Below are positions 14,313 through 23,610 of a DNA stretch of 55,114 nucleotides, piece by piece. The first letter of the stretch is position 1. Every line of letters starts with the position of its first letter. Origin of the DNA: Nitrospirota bacterium (lineage in GTDB: Bacteria > Nitrospirota > Thermodesulfovibrionia > Thermodesulfovibrionales > SM23-35); assembly GCA_014859105.1 (NCBI GenBank), contig JACUUX010000014.1, positions 1 to 55,114 on the forward strand, given 5' to 3'. Below the pieces are notes generated by a model. That model ran no database searches, had not been told where the DNA came from, and was given only the letters and a program-made list of their open reading frames with translations. The position numbers and the translations under genes are program-made.

Positions 14313-15944
14313 TTATACCCTTGCTTCTGCGAATTTGCTATTCCAAAGATAGGCTTGTATTGCCTTCAGCAGTAAGTTGAATGTTGAAGGATCAAGGGCA
14401 GAGATTGTAATAGCATCATAACGTATGGCAAGGTTCTTTGCCTCTCCAAAGTGCAACTTATCTATTTTATTGAAGACTAAAAGTCTTGGCTTTTCATATA
14501 AATTGAGTTCTCTCAGTATACTTTCAACCGACTCTATATGATGTTCAAAGCGGGGGTTTGCCGCATCAACGAGGTGTAAGAGAAGATTGGCATCTTCGAG
14601 TTCTTCAAGAGTGGCTCTAAAAGCAGCCATAAGGTCTTTTGGAATGTCTCTTATGAAACCGACTGTGTCAGTAATTATAACTTCTCTCTCTCTTGGAAAA
14701 CGAAGCCTTCTGCTTGCGGTGTCAAGCGTTGCAAAAAGTTTATCCTCAACAAATACAGAGCTCTTTGTTAGGGAATTGAGAAGTGCGGATTTCCCGGCAT
14801 TCGTATAGCCTATGATGGAGACTATCGGTATGCCCTGTTCGACCCTTCTGTGTTTGCGCTGTCTCCTTGCTTCGCTGAGGGCTCCGAGTTCTTTTTCCAG
14901 GAGAACAATTCTGTCGCGCACTCTCCTTCTGTCTATTTCGAGTTTCATTTCACCCGGTCCTCTTCCACCGATACCGCCCATTAGACGTGACATCGCTGTG
15001 CCTTTGCCTGTCAATCTCGGAAGTCTATATTTTAGCTGTGCAAGCTCCACCTGAACCTTTCCGTCTCTGCTATGGGCACGTTTTGCAAATATATCAAGTA
15101 TAAGTTGAGAGCGGTCGACTACCTTAAGTTCTGTGAGCTCAGCTATTGCCTTTACCTGAGATGGACTGAGTTCCTGGTCGAATATCAGAAGAGTTGCCCC
15201 TTTGTTCAGGGCATTAATAATTAGTTCTTTGATTTTTCCCTCACCCATTAAATACCTGGGGTTGATCTCTTTTGGTCTCTGGATAATGCTGTCAAGAACA
15301 AGAACATCACTTGATTGTGCGAGTTCCATGAGTTCGTTCAGGGAATCTTCCTGCTCATGTTTTGGACTTACAGAGACACTCACCAGGATAGCCCTCTCCC
15401 TTCTCTCATCCGGACTGAATAGCCTGTGCCTCTCCATCTCATCTTCAAGAGACCTTATAAAAGGCAGGAAATCAAATTCGAAATTATAGAAGTTATTGGA
15501 GTGCATTATCTCAAATGGTCTGGTTCCATCTGGCAGCAGGTAAGCAACAAATATGTTTCCCGGTAATCCATTCCTTACGCCTATCGCAGCGATAAGGTCA
15601 AGTCTCAGCAATGCGAGATCGGTAAGGTCATCCTGTGTCAGTGATTCTTCATATAAGTGCGTGTGTACGAGCCTGAGTCCCCTTAATGCCTTTCTACCCA
15701 GGCGGTAATCCGTCAGTTCCGGAATAAATATACCCCTTGCGTTACCCACAATTACGTGAGTTATGTTTCCATCCCTGTTGATTAGTATTCCAATCTGGCA
15801 GTTTATTTCGGAGGAGATTTCTGTCAGATATCTTGCAAGGTCGGATGTTATTAATTCTCGATGTACTTTTCTCCTGTAAATTCTTTCAAGAGATTTTATA
15901 TAACGGGCATTAAGCCCTGATAAATTTCCGTAAATTGCTGGTAT
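14313..15944 (-). CDS. hflX: GTPase HflX (non-AUG start)
   Basis: A ribosome-associated GTPase that splits stalled 70S ribosomes. Motifs: glycine-rich GGIGGRGPGEMKLE linker, GYTNAGKSALLN (G1), DTVGFI (G3), NKID (G4). The frame stays open for 65 codons upstream of the first ATG/GTG/TTG (15749). Those codons encode the expected family N-terminus (IYGNLSGLNARYIKSLERIYRR...). No ATG, GTG or TTG occurs there. A perfect AGGAGG (15951-15956) lies six bases before an ATA codon (15944-15942) that opens PAIYGN. I therefore place the start at ATA. It is 543 residues long and is followed 37 bp later by the AhbD-like gene. Confidence 0.88.
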   Translation of the reverse strand: MPAIYGNLSGLNARYIKSLERIYRRKVHRELITSDLARYLTEISSEINCQIGILINRDGNITHVIVGNARGIFIPELTDYRLGRKALRGLRLVHTHLYEESLTQDDLTDLALLRLDLIAAIGVRNGLPGNIFVAYLLPDGTRPFEIMHSNNFYNFEFDFLPFIRSLEDEMERHRLFSPDERRERAILVSVSVSPKHEQEDSLNELMELAQSSDVLVLDSIIQRPKEINPRYLMGEGKIKELIINALNKGATLLIFDQELSPSQVKAIAELTELKVVDRSQLILDIFAKRAHSRDGKVQVELAQLKYRLPRLTGKGTAMSRLMGGIGGRGPGEMKLEIDRRRVRDRIVLLEKELGALSEARRQRKHRRVEQGIPIVSIIGYTNAGKSALLNSLTKSSVFVEDKLFATLDTASRRLRFPREREVIITDTVGFIRDIPKDLMAAFRATLEELEDANLLLHLVDAANPRFEHHIESVESILRELNLYEKPRLLVFNKIDKLHFGEAKNLAIRYDAITISALDPSTFNLLLKAIQAYLWNSKFAEARV

Positions 15945-15969
15945 ATAAATCCTCCTGTCGTCTATATTT

Positions 15970-16245
15970 TATTTATATTATATCAGATATTGTACTATAT
16001 GGATTAAGTTTAAATACTAAATCACAGATAATCTTTACGGCCTGTAGTTCTCAGGGCAAGCCCGGAGCTTTCACGTGGAAAAAGTTTTTAAAGGCAGCCA
16101 GGGGGGAATCTGACTGCCTCTGGAAGTGATGGTGAGAAAGGCAACCAGAGAATGGATGCCTGATGGGGAGGAATCTTTATTAAATTGTGCTTTTCCCTAT
16201 CTTATTAAAAAATTATGAAGAACTAATGAATAAAATATGAAGAAA
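15970..16245. other. Unexplained intergenic segment, possibly a structured RNA or gene remnant
   Basis: The stretch from about 16030 to 16180 is richer in GC than its flanks and contains nested complementary arms (GGCAG...CTGCC near 16090-16120 and CTCTGG...CCAGAG near 16115-16150). No known RNA family is recognised, and no open frame is convincing. It lies between the hflX start and the terminator after atpE. It could be a small RNA transcribed rightward into that terminator, or a decayed element. Confidence 0.3.
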
Positions 16246-16250
16246 GTTTG

Positions 16251-16285
16251 AAAAAAAAAGGCAGGCTTTTCGCCTGCCTTTTTTT
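16251..16285. terminator. Bidirectional intrinsic terminator
   Basis: A GGCAGGC stem (16260-16266), a short T-rich loop and GCCTGCC (16272-16278), with an A-run on the left and a T-run on the right. It can terminate atpBE on the minus strand and any plus-strand transcript from 15970-16245. Confidence 0.9.
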
Positions 16286-16297
16286 GTTTTTAAATTC

Positions 16298-16654
16298 TTA
16301 TTGAAGGAGCGCTCCGAAAGGATTCACGAAGATGACAATAAGCACTACGACAAGGGCGTAAATTGCGAGTGACTCGATCATAGCAAGACCAATGATGAGA
16401 GTTGTCAGAATCTTACCCGATGCCCCTGGATTCCTTGCTGTTCCTTCGCATGCTCCACCTATGCCGTTGCCCATGCCGATGCCTGTACCAAGTGCTGCTA
16501 GTCCCATTCCAATAGTACAGCCGAGCGCGGCCAGTGAGTAATATAAAATGTTTGATGTTTTTCCGGCTGCTGCAGCTTCCTGAGCGAAGCATAAAGGAGC
16601 TAACATCAAAATAAGACCGACGGCAAGAAAACTTACAATAACCGCTTTTTTCAT
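16298..16654 (-). CDS. atpE: ATP synthase F0 subunit c with N-terminal signal-like extension
   Basis: 118 residues, longer than the ~80 of a minimal c subunit because of an N-terminal hydrophobic segment ending LCFAQEAAAA, which resembles a cleavable signal peptide. Two transmembrane helices follow. Helix 1 is glycine-rich (GMGLAALGTGIGMGNG) and the loop has ARNPGA. Helix 2 carries the ion-binding Glu in AMIESLAIYALVV. The ES...Y pattern is shared with sodium-type rings, but the helix-1 Gln used for sodium binding appears to be Met, so proton coupling seems more likely (inference). AAAGGAGG precedes the start. The gene is followed by the terminator at 16251. Confidence 0.95.
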   Translation of the reverse strand: MKKAVIVSFLAVGLILMLAPLCFAQEAAAAGKTSNILYYSLAALGCTIGMGLAALGTGIGMGNGIGGACEGTARNPGASGKILTTLIIGLAMIESLAIYALVVVLIVIFVNPFGALLQ

Positions 16655-16684
16655 TAATACTACCTCCTTTCCTAAATTTTGTAA

Positions 16685-17377
16685 TTAATGTGCCTCTTCA
16701 ACGGCACCAGCAAAATAGCACATTGTTAAAAGAGCAAAGACAAGAGCCTGGACAACACTCACGAGAAGACCAAGGCCTAAAATTACTGTAGGTACGATCC
16801 ACGGCGAGATAATACCGAGGACAATGAGTAATATATGTTTACCTGTCATATTTCCAAAAAGTCGGACAGTAAGTGTGAGGGGCCTTACAAAATGGCCGAT
16901 AAGTTCAATAAAAAACATCATAATCATGAGAGGAAGGGCTGCGATTGAACGAATAGGGCCGAGAAAATGGTATATATAATGGACACCATGAACTTTTATG
17001 CCATAGAAATTATACAGTAAAAATACAGGTATGGCCATTGCTGCATTTGTATTTACGTTGGCTGTTGCTGCAGTAAACCCCGGAATAAGACCCATGAGGT
17101 TACATGTAAGGATAAAGATGAATATAGTACCAATGAAAGGAAATAGTTGCCTGCTCCATTTGTGTCCTATGGTTTCATCTGATAATTTCAATACCGCCTC
17201 GACTATCATCTCCAGGACATTCTGGACGCCTCTCGGTACCAGACGCAATGACCCTCTTATAACAAGAGCTACAGCTATTAAAAGGATTGAAGCAAGAAAA
17301 GCGTGACTGACGTTATGAGGGATAACTTCAGGATTAATTATTGCATCCATCAAAAGAACTTCATGCAAACCTTCCAT
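16685..17377 (-). CDS. atpB: ATP synthase F0 subunit a
   Basis: 230 residues with about six hydrophobic segments. The essential Arg lies in PLTLTVRLFGNMTGKH, and the final helix has VVQALVFALLTMCYF. It forms the ion half-channels beside the c-ring. GAGGAGG lies just before the ATG. atpB and atpE stand alone here, and the remaining F0/F1 genes must be elsewhere, a split arrangement known from several phyla. Expression is probably from the strong promoter at 17409-17437. Confidence 0.96.
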   Translation of the reverse strand: MEGLHEVLLMDAIINPEVIPHNVSHAFLASILLIAVALVIRGSLRLVPRGVQNVLEMIVEAVLKLSDETIGHKWSRQLFPFIGTIFIFILTCNLMGLIPGFTAATANVNTNAAMAIPVFLLYNFYGIKVHGVHYIYHFLGPIRSIAALPLMIMMFFIELIGHFVRPLTLTVRLFGNMTGKHILLIVLGIISPWIVPTVILGLGLLVSVVQALVFALLTMCYFAGAVEEAH

Positions 17378-17408
17378 TTATGCCTCCTCATTGGAAAAAG
17401 TACGCATA

Positions 17409-17437
17409 ATATTACATACTCTTCTTTGAAAAGTCAA
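17409..17437 (-). promoter_or_regulatory. Promoter of atpB-atpE
   Basis: On the minus strand, -35 TTGACT (17437-17432), a 17-bp spacer, and -10 TAATAT (17414-17409). The predicted start is near 17402, giving a leader of about 25 nt that contains the atpB Shine-Dalgarno GAGGAGG. Confidence 0.75.
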
Positions 17438-17487
17438 GAGAAGAATTGGCTGGTAGTAAGTACTTGTTTTTTAATTGTTTATTTAAA

Positions 17488-17772
17488 TTATTCAATAGAA
17501 GCGGGGGAGATATCAGGGTCTATAGTATAAGCCTCTTTGAAATATTTTACTGAATCAGGATATTTCTTCATTTTATAGTATGCATAACCAAGAAGATAAT
17601 ATGCATAAGGATCTGGTTTCTCTTTCAGATACTCTTTTAGCTGCCCGGCGGCAGTCTTGTAGTCTCCCTTCTTATATAACAACAGGGCTTCCTCATAATT
17701 GGCAACATCTGCAAAAGCTACGGAACCTATGAAAGATACAGTTATAATTAATGATATTATAAAACTTTTCAT
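17488..17772 (-). CDS. Small exported TPR protein
   Basis: 94 residues. The N-terminal signal peptide (SFIISLIITVSFIGSVAFA) is followed by two tetratricopeptide-like helical hairpins: NYEEALLLYKKGDYKTAAGQL, shown here in its two parts NYEEALLLYKKGDY and KTAAGQL, and then AYYLLGYAYYKMKKYPDSVKYF. It is probably a periplasmic scaffold or partner. It starts 9 bp downstream of the penicillin-binding protein stop on the same strand, so it is likely co-transcribed with it and may serve peptidoglycan synthesis. No specific family is recognised. Confidence 0.75.
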   Translation of the reverse strand: MKSFIISLIITVSFIGSVAFADVANYEEALLLYKKGDYKTAAGQLKEYLKEKPDPYAYYLLGYAYYKMKKYPDSVKYFKEAYTIDPDISPASIE

Positions 17773-17781
17773 AAATCCTCC

Positions 17782-20091
17782 TTAATCATAATTAAGATTT
17801 GATTCTTTTTCTCTTAATTTAGGTACAGAAAGATAGGGTGCAAATTCTTTTGGCTCGGTACCTTCCTTAAAGTATTCTGTTATAGCTGCTGATGTATCTA
17901 TTGCCAGAAGACCGTTTTCCGGGTCTATTTTACAGCTTACTATGCCCTCCGGCACAGAAAATTCTTCAGGTTCTGAACTAAGGAAAGTATTCATAAAATC
18001 TACCCATATGGGTGAAGCTGCCCTGGCTCCTGTTTCATGCCGACCAAGCGGCCTCATTTCGTCAAAACCGACCCATACAGCAGCAACAAGGTCTGTGGTA
18101 TAACCAACAAACCATGCATCTCTGTATTCGTTCGTTGTTCCGGTCTTACCGGCAACCGGCCTGCCGAGTGCCTTTGCCCTCCATCCCGTACCGTTTTTTA
18201 CAACATCTTCCATCATAGAAGTTATCATAAAAGCAGTCTGTGGACTTATAACCTCTTTTGACTCCGGTTCATTGCTTTCTATAATCCTGCCCTTTGAATC
18301 CACTATATATTTGATTGCTAAAGGTTTCGGTTTCATACCGTAACTTGCGAATACACCATATGTTAAAGCAAGATCAAATGGACTCATGCTGAGCGAACCA
18401 AGAGAAATAGTCAGGTCTGATGGCATGTATCCATCGATACCTATATTCCTTGCACAATCAATTACATAATTTATGCCTATTGATTCAACTAATCTTACTG
18501 TAACGACGTTTCTTGAATAAGTCAATGCTTCCCTTAAAGTTGTGGGTCCATAATACTTATGGTCATAATTTTCTGGCTTCCAGACGCCTTTTGAACCACC
18601 GTGATAGCTTATAGGCTCGTCTATTAAGATACTCGCAGGGGTGTAGCCGTGATCCAGGGCACATGCATATATTATGGGTTTGAAGGCAGACCCTGGCTGC
18701 CTTCTTGCATATAATGCCCTGTTAAAGTCACTTTTTATATAATCATACCCCCCGATAAGTGCTCTTATAAATCCGGTTTCCTGTTCGATAGCGACCAAAG
18801 CTCCCTCGACTTCGGGTTCCTGTTCAAGTGTGAGTCTAACATTATTCCCGCGAATGCTTTTGATGCTGATCTTGACTACGTCACCGGGTTTAAGTATCTG
18901 GTTCAATGTAAAGTTCTTTAAATTTTTGAAAGTACCTCTTTTAGGGTCAACCACCCTTGATGCCCATCTTGCATCCTCAATAGAAAGTTTTCCTATGATT
19001 CCCCTCGTTTTGATCAAAACTTCTTTTTCACTGACCTTTAGAACGAGTCCGGAAGATATATCCCCGGGATTGGTAACAACAAGACTTGTAAGCTCCTTAC
19101 TTTCCATCTCTTTTTCAATATCGATGTCCTTTCTGTGTTCTAACGGGCCGCGCCATCCCCTTCTCTTGTCAAGTTCTTTGAGCCCTTGCTGAAGAGCTTT
19201 TGCAGCATAAATTTGAGCTTTTCTGTTTAAAGTTGTATATACTTTCAAACTCCCCTTATAAACTGTTTCCTCACCATATTTTTCTTCGAGATATCCTTTT
19301 ATATAGTCAATAAAATAATTATTGGCCTCCATCCCCTTCCTCGCGCTGGAGAGATATACGGGCTGTTTCAGTGCATTTTCTTTCTCGGATTTAGTGATAT
19401 AACCCTCTTCTTCCATGCGGGAAAGAACTATTTGCTGTCGTCCTTTGGCCCTGGAAAGATCATTGTAAGGTGAATATGTGGAGGGAGCCTTTATTAGGCC
19501 TGTAATAAGGGCAGCTTCGGGTAATGTAATATCTTTTGCTGACTTTCCGAAATAGGTTCGTGAAGCCATCTCAACGCCATATGCACCATGACCGAAATAA
19601 ATCTTGTTAAGATAAAGTTCCAGTATTTCTTTCTTGCTCAGGTTCTTTTCTATCTTTATTGCAAGTGCTGCCTCTCTGAGCTTTCTTTTTAGCGTTTTTT
19701 CAGGCGTCAGGAACATCACCTTTGTAAGTTGCTGTGTTATTGTGCTTCCGCCTTCCTTAAGTACTCCCGAGATGACGTCCTTTATAAGTGCCCTTGCAAT
19801 TGCAAGATAATCAATACCTTTATGTTTCCAGAACCTTGAATCTTCAACTGAAATAACAGCATTTATCATATGTTCAGGTATTTTATCTACAGGTACGAAT
19901 ATGCCTTTCTCTGCCTTTAACTCGCCGATAAGGACATCGTCGTCGGCATATATTTTTGTACCTGCTTCTGGTTTGTACTCTTTCATCTCTTCGATCGAAG
20001 GAAGCCCTTTTGTAAACGCAAGGTAGGCTCCGGCAAAAACGCCTATTATGACAGAAAATATTGTGAAGATGATAATCAACTTTAATCGCAT
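17782..20091 (-). CDS. mrcA: Penicillin-binding protein 1A (glycosyltransferase/transpeptidase)
   Basis: 769 residues. An N-terminal membrane anchor is followed by a GT51 glycosyltransferase (VEDSRFWKHKGID, GGSTITQQL, KILELYLNKIYFGHG-like region) and then a transpeptidase. The latter has SAFK (S-x-x-K nucleophile) in RQPGSAFKPI, SRN in LTYSRNVVT, and KTGTT near residue 645. It polymerises and cross-links peptidoglycan at the outer face of the inner membrane. Length and domain order fit class A PBP1A. The ATG at 20091 lies only six bases after a near-perfect -10 box, so the message is probably leaderless. Confidence 0.95.
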   Translation of the reverse strand: MRLKLIIIFTIFSVIIGVFAGAYLAFTKGLPSIEEMKEYKPEAGTKIYADDDVLIGELKAEKGIFVPVDKIPEHMINAVISVEDSRFWKHKGIDYLAIARALIKDVISGVLKEGGSTITQQLTKVMFLTPEKTLKRKLREAALAIKIEKNLSKKEILELYLNKIYFGHGAYGVEMASRTYFGKSAKDITLPEAALITGLIKAPSTYSPYNDLSRAKGRQQIVLSRMEEEGYITKSEKENALKQPVYLSSARKGMEANNYFIDYIKGYLEEKYGEETVYKGSLKVYTTLNRKAQIYAAKALQQGLKELDKRRGWRGPLEHRKDIDIEKEMESKELTSLVVTNPGDISSGLVLKVSEKEVLIKTRGIIGKLSIEDARWASRVVDPKRGTFKNLKNFTLNQILKPGDVVKISIKSIRGNNVRLTLEQEPEVEGALVAIEQETGFIRALIGGYDYIKSDFNRALYARRQPGSAFKPIIYACALDHGYTPASILIDEPISYHGGSKGVWKPENYDHKYYGPTTLREALTYSRNVVTVRLVESIGINYVIDCARNIGIDGYMPSDLTISLGSLSMSPFDLALTYGVFASYGMKPKPLAIKYIVDSKGRIIESNEPESKEVISPQTAFMITSMMEDVVKNGTGWRAKALGRPVAGKTGTTNEYRDAWFVGYTTDLVAAVWVGFDEMRPLGRHETGARAASPIWVDFMNTFLSSEPEEFSVPEGIVSCKIDPENGLLAIDTSAAITEYFKEGTEPKEFAPYLSVPKLREKESNLNYD

Positions 20092-20097
20092 TCTAAA

Positions 20098-20127
20098 ATT
20101 ATACCTGTGATTTTAAAAAACTGTCAA
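20098..20127 (-). promoter_or_regulatory. Consensus promoter for the PBP1A gene, predicting a leaderless mRNA
   Basis: On the minus strand, TTGACA (20127-20122), an 18-bp spacer and TATAAT (20103-20098). Six bases separate the -10 from the ATG at 20091, so the transcript should begin at or next to the start codon. Confidence 0.8.
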
Positions 20128-20156
20128 AGTAACATTCGAAGGTTACATGGGTCACG

Positions 20157-20186
20157 TTGACTTGAAACTATTCATAAGGTTAATAT
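20157..20186 (+). promoter_or_regulatory. Promoter for dnaE, predicting a leaderless or near-leaderless mRNA
   Basis: TTGACT (20157-20162), an 18-bp spacer and TAATAT (20181-20186), with seven bases to the dnaE ATG at 20194. It diverges from the PBP1A promoter, with only about 29 bp between the two -35 boxes. No Shine-Dalgarno precedes dnaE. Confidence 0.65.
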
Positions 20187-20193
20187 TCTTATT

Positions 20194-23100
20194 ATGCATC
20201 AACATTCAGACTATGTTCCCCTCCATCTCCATACTGAATACAGCCTTCTTGATGGAGCAATACGCATAAAAGAACTTATTGAACAGGCGTCTGCCTTCAG
20301 GATGCCCGCAGTTGCGATTACTGACCACGGCAATTTATTCGGCGCTATAGAATTTTACAGACATGTGACAAAGGCCGGGCTGAAACCCATTATAGGATGT
20401 GAGGTCTATATTGCACCCGGAAGTCGGTTTGATAAAAAACATTCTCCAGACCTTGAAGAGGCATCATTCCATTTTATTCTCCTCTCGAAAGACAACTACG
20501 GTTATAAAAATCTTGTCTCTCTTGTTACAAAGGCTTATACAGAAGGATTCTATTATAAACCAAGAATTGACAGGAACCTGCTGGAACAATATAGCGGGGG
20601 TCTTATTGGTTTAACATCCTGCCTGAAGGGGGAAATTCCTTACTACCTGCAGAAAGGGATGATGGATAAGGCAAGGGAAAAGGCTATCGATTACAAAGAA
20701 ATACTGGGACAGGAAAATTTTTATATTGAAGTTCAGAATAATGGCATACCTGAGCAGGACGAACTGAACAGGAAATTAATTGAACTGGCAAAAGAGTTGC
20801 ATATCGGGATAGTGGCCACAAATGACTGCCATTATATGAGAAAAGAAGATTCTAAAGCACATGATGTGCTTCTTTGCATTCAGACAGGAAAGACTATTAA
20901 AGACAAGAGCCGTCTCCGCTTTAACTCGGACGGTTTTTATTTCAAGTCCCCGGAAGAGATGAAAGCTTTCTTTAAAGATATTCCGGAAGCCATCTTGAAC
21001 ACAAGGGCTATTGCCGAGAGATGTAATGTTGAATTCAAGCTGGGTGCCAACCTGCTCCCGGTATATGAACTCGAAAATGGTCAGACACCTGATTCATTGA
21101 TAGAGAAGCTGGTATATGAAGGGCATATAAATCGTTTCGGTGCCGAGCCGGGAGAAGTTTATAAAGAACGGCTTAAAAGAGAACTCGAAATTATACAGAA
21201 AATGAGGTATTCATCTTACTTCCTGATAGTCTGGGACTTTATCAGTTATGCAAAAAAGAAAAATATTCCCGTTGGTCCCGGAAGAGGCTCAGCAGCAGGG
21301 AGCCTCGTGTCATATTGTCTGGGAATCACGGATATAGATCCTGTCAAATATAATCTCCTTTTTGAACGTTTCCTGAATCCCGAGAGGATAAGTATGCCCG
21401 ATATCGATGTTGATTTTTGTAAAGACAGGAGATCGGAGGTTATATCATATGTTGCGGAGAAATACGGAAAAGACCATGTAGCACAGATAATAACGTTTGG
21501 AACAATGGCTGCAAAGGCAGCGATAAGGGATGTTGGCAGGGCGCTTGATTTTCCATATGGAGAGGTTGACAGGATTGCAAAACTGATTCCGAACACCTTG
21601 AATATAACAATTGAAGATTCATTAAAGATAGAGCCTCAATTGAAATCTTTGTATGATAGCAACTCCAGAATAAAGGAGTTGATAGATACTGCAATAAGAC
21701 TCGAGGGACTGAGCAGGCATGTTTCTACGCACGCCGCCGGTGTTGTAATCTCACCAGCTCCTTTAACAGAATACACGCCTCTTTATAAAAATCCCTCGGA
21801 CGCAAGCATTATGACTCAATTTGATATGAACGCGATAGAAAAGATAGGTCTCTTAAAATTCGATTTCCTGGGACTTAAGACACTCACGGTAATAGACAAG
21901 ACCCTGAAATATATCAGAGAAAACGGCAAAACCTTTTCAATTGAAAATATTTCATTTGAAGATAAAAAGACATATGAGCTTTTGAGTTCGGGGAATACAA
22001 CAGGAATTTTTCAGCTTGAGAGTTCCGGCATGAGAGACCTGCTGGTCAAAATTTCTCCTGACAGGTTTGAGGACATTATAGCGATTGTTGCCCTTCATAG
22101 ACCCGGTCCCATGGGCAGCGGTATGATCGATGATTTCATAAAAAGAAAAAAAGGCAAGATACCTGTTAAATATGAACTTGCCCAGCTTAAGGATATTTTA
22201 GACGAGACATACGGCATCATCCTTTACCAGGAACAGGTAATGAGCATAGCAAACAGGCTTGCAAATTTTACCATGGGACAGGCAGATATTCTCAGAAAGG
22301 CTATGGGCAAGAAAAAGCCGGAGGAGATGGAGAAACAAAAAGAATCATTTATAAAGAGTGCTAAATCAAACGGTATAAGTGAGAAAAAAGCCCTGAGAAT
22401 ATTTGATTTAATGGCATATTTTGCTGAATACGGTTTTAATAAGTCACATTCGGCAGCATATGCTTACCTTGCTTATCAGACAGCTTACCTGAAGGCACAT
22501 TACCCTGTTGAATTCATGGCTGCAACTCTGAGTGCTGATATGGACAATACAGATAAAATACTCAAGACAATAGCAGGATGCCGCGAAATGGCGATATCAA
22601 TACTCCCGCCCGACATAAACCAGTCCGGAAAAGAATTCAAAGTGATAGGTGATTCAATACGCTTTGGCCTTGAGGCAGTAAAAGGGGTTGGCTCAGCAGC
22701 TATTGATTCTATAATCGAATCGAGGAACGCGAAGGGGGCATTCTCTTCCATTTCAGATTTTTTTGAGAGAACAGACCAGAGAAAGGTTAATAAAAAAGTC
22801 GTAGAAAGCCTTATTAAGGCCGGTGCCTTTGATTCATTAGGTATTAAAAGGGCAAGGGCAATGGAAATCATGAGCAAATTTTTAAATGGGCCGAGGGTTC
22901 ATACCGCACGTGTTTTAGGCCAGCAAAGTATTTTCTGCGACTTGCCGGGAGAATCAATAGAGGATTTAAGTGAATGGGACAAAGAAGAATTTCTAAAATA
23001 TGAAAAAGAGGCCCTGGGATTTTACATAACAGACCACCCTTTAAAAAAATATAATAAATTACTTGAAGACATCGGGACAAAAACGATATCTGAACTTGAA

Positions 23101-23610
23101 GAGATACCTGATGGCAAGGAGTTGAAAGTAGGTGGCATAGTAACGGGCATTAAGAAGATTCAGACAAAAGCAAAAGCAGAAATAATGGCATATCTTACAT
23201 TAGAAGACCCGGAAGATAATGTTGAGGTAATAGTTTTTCCTGAGCTTTACAGGAACAGTGTGACAGTCCTTCAAAAAGATATCCCGCTTCTTGTGAAGGG
23301 CACGGTGGACAAAACAGAAAAAGGAATAAAAATTATATCCACGGAGATATCACGCTTAGATACAATCAAAGCAAAAAAGAACCACAAGATTGAGATAAAA
23401 ATTGATTATACTTCATCGGACAGAATAGATCTTCAAAGATTAAAGTCTTTTATCCTGTCAAAAAGCCATGGTTCATGTCGTCTTTATATCAGGGTGTTCC
23501 TTATCAATGCTGAGACATTGATAGAGACAGATATAAAGCTATCACCTGATATCGAAACTATAAACATGATAGAAGATATAGCAGGTAAGGGAGCAGTGTT
23601 TTTTCAGTGA
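20194..23610 (+). CDS. dnaE: DNA polymerase III alpha subunit
   Basis: 1138 residues, the replicative polymerase. The N-terminal PHP domain has [12 protein letters not shown] and ITDHGNLFG. The palm contains the two-metal Asp pair in PDIDVDF (near residue 405), preceded by [10 protein letters not shown]. The helix-hairpin-helix and OB regions follow, with [13 protein letters not shown] in the OB-fold (about 1010-1030). It is complete and of normal length for DnaE1. No alternative intein or split is seen. The stop overlaps the GTG of accA, so the two genes are coupled. Confidence 0.97.
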   Translation: MHQHSDYVPLHLHTEYSLLDGAIRIKELIEQASAFRMPAVAITDHGNLFGAIEFYRHVTKAGLKPIIGCEVYIAPGSRFDKKHSPDLEEASFHFILLSKDNYGYKNLVSLVTKAYTEGFYYKPRIDRNLLEQYSGGLIGLTSCLKGEIPYYLQKGMMDKAREKAIDYKEILGQENFYIEVQNNGIPEQDELNRKLIELAKELHIGIVATNDCHYMRKEDSKAHDVLLCIQTGKTIKDKSRLRFNSDGFYFKSPEEMKAFFKDIPEAILNTRAIAERCNVEFKLGANLLPVYELENGQTPDSLIEKLVYEGHINRFGAEPGEVYKERLKRELEIIQKMRYSSYFLIVWDFISYAKKKNIPVGPGRGSAAGSLVSYCLGITDIDPVKYNLLFERFLNPERISMPDIDVDFCKDRRSEVISYVAEKYGKDHVAQIITFGTMAAKAAIRDVGRALDFPYGEVDRIAKLIPNTLNITIEDSLKIEPQLKSLYDSNSRIKELIDTAIRLEGLSRHVSTHAAGVVISPAPLTEYTPLYKNPSDASIMTQFDMNAIEKIGLLKFDFLGLKTLTVIDKTLKYIRENGKTFSIENISFEDKKTYELLSSGNTTGIFQLESSGMRDLLVKISPDRFEDIIAIVALHRPGPMGSGMIDDFIKRKKGKIPVKYELAQLKDILDETYGIILYQEQVMSIANRLANFTMGQADILRKAMGKKKPEEMEKQKESFIKSAKSNGISEKKALRIFDLMAYFAEYGFNKSHSAAYAYLAYQTAYLKAHYPVEFMAATLSADMDNTDKILKTIAGCREMAISILPPDINQSGKEFKVIGDSIRFGLEAVKGVGSAAIDSIIESRNAKGAFSSISDFFERTDQRKVNKKVVESLIKAGAFDSLGIKRARAMEIMSKFLNGPRVHTARVLGQQSIFCDLPGESIEDLSEWDKEEFLKYEKEALGFYITDHPLKKYNKLLEDIGTKTISELEEIPDGKELKVGGIVTGIKKIQTKAKAEIMAYLTLEDPEDNVEVIVFPELYRNSVTVLQKDIPLLVKGTVDKTEKGIKIISTEISRLDTIKAKKNHKIEIKIDYTSSDRIDLQRLKSFILSKSHGSCRLYIRVFLINAETLIETDIKLSPDIETINMIEDIAGKGAVFFQ

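Noticed and set aside
15935-16129. 64-codon plus-strand frame at the hflX 5' end
   Set aside because: It overlaps the true hflX N-terminus antisense, starts without a ribosome binding site and has no recognisable motif.
16020-16180. Segment considered as a cobalamin or glycine riboswitch
   Set aside because: The conserved boxes of these families are not present in order, and no gene suited to such control follows.
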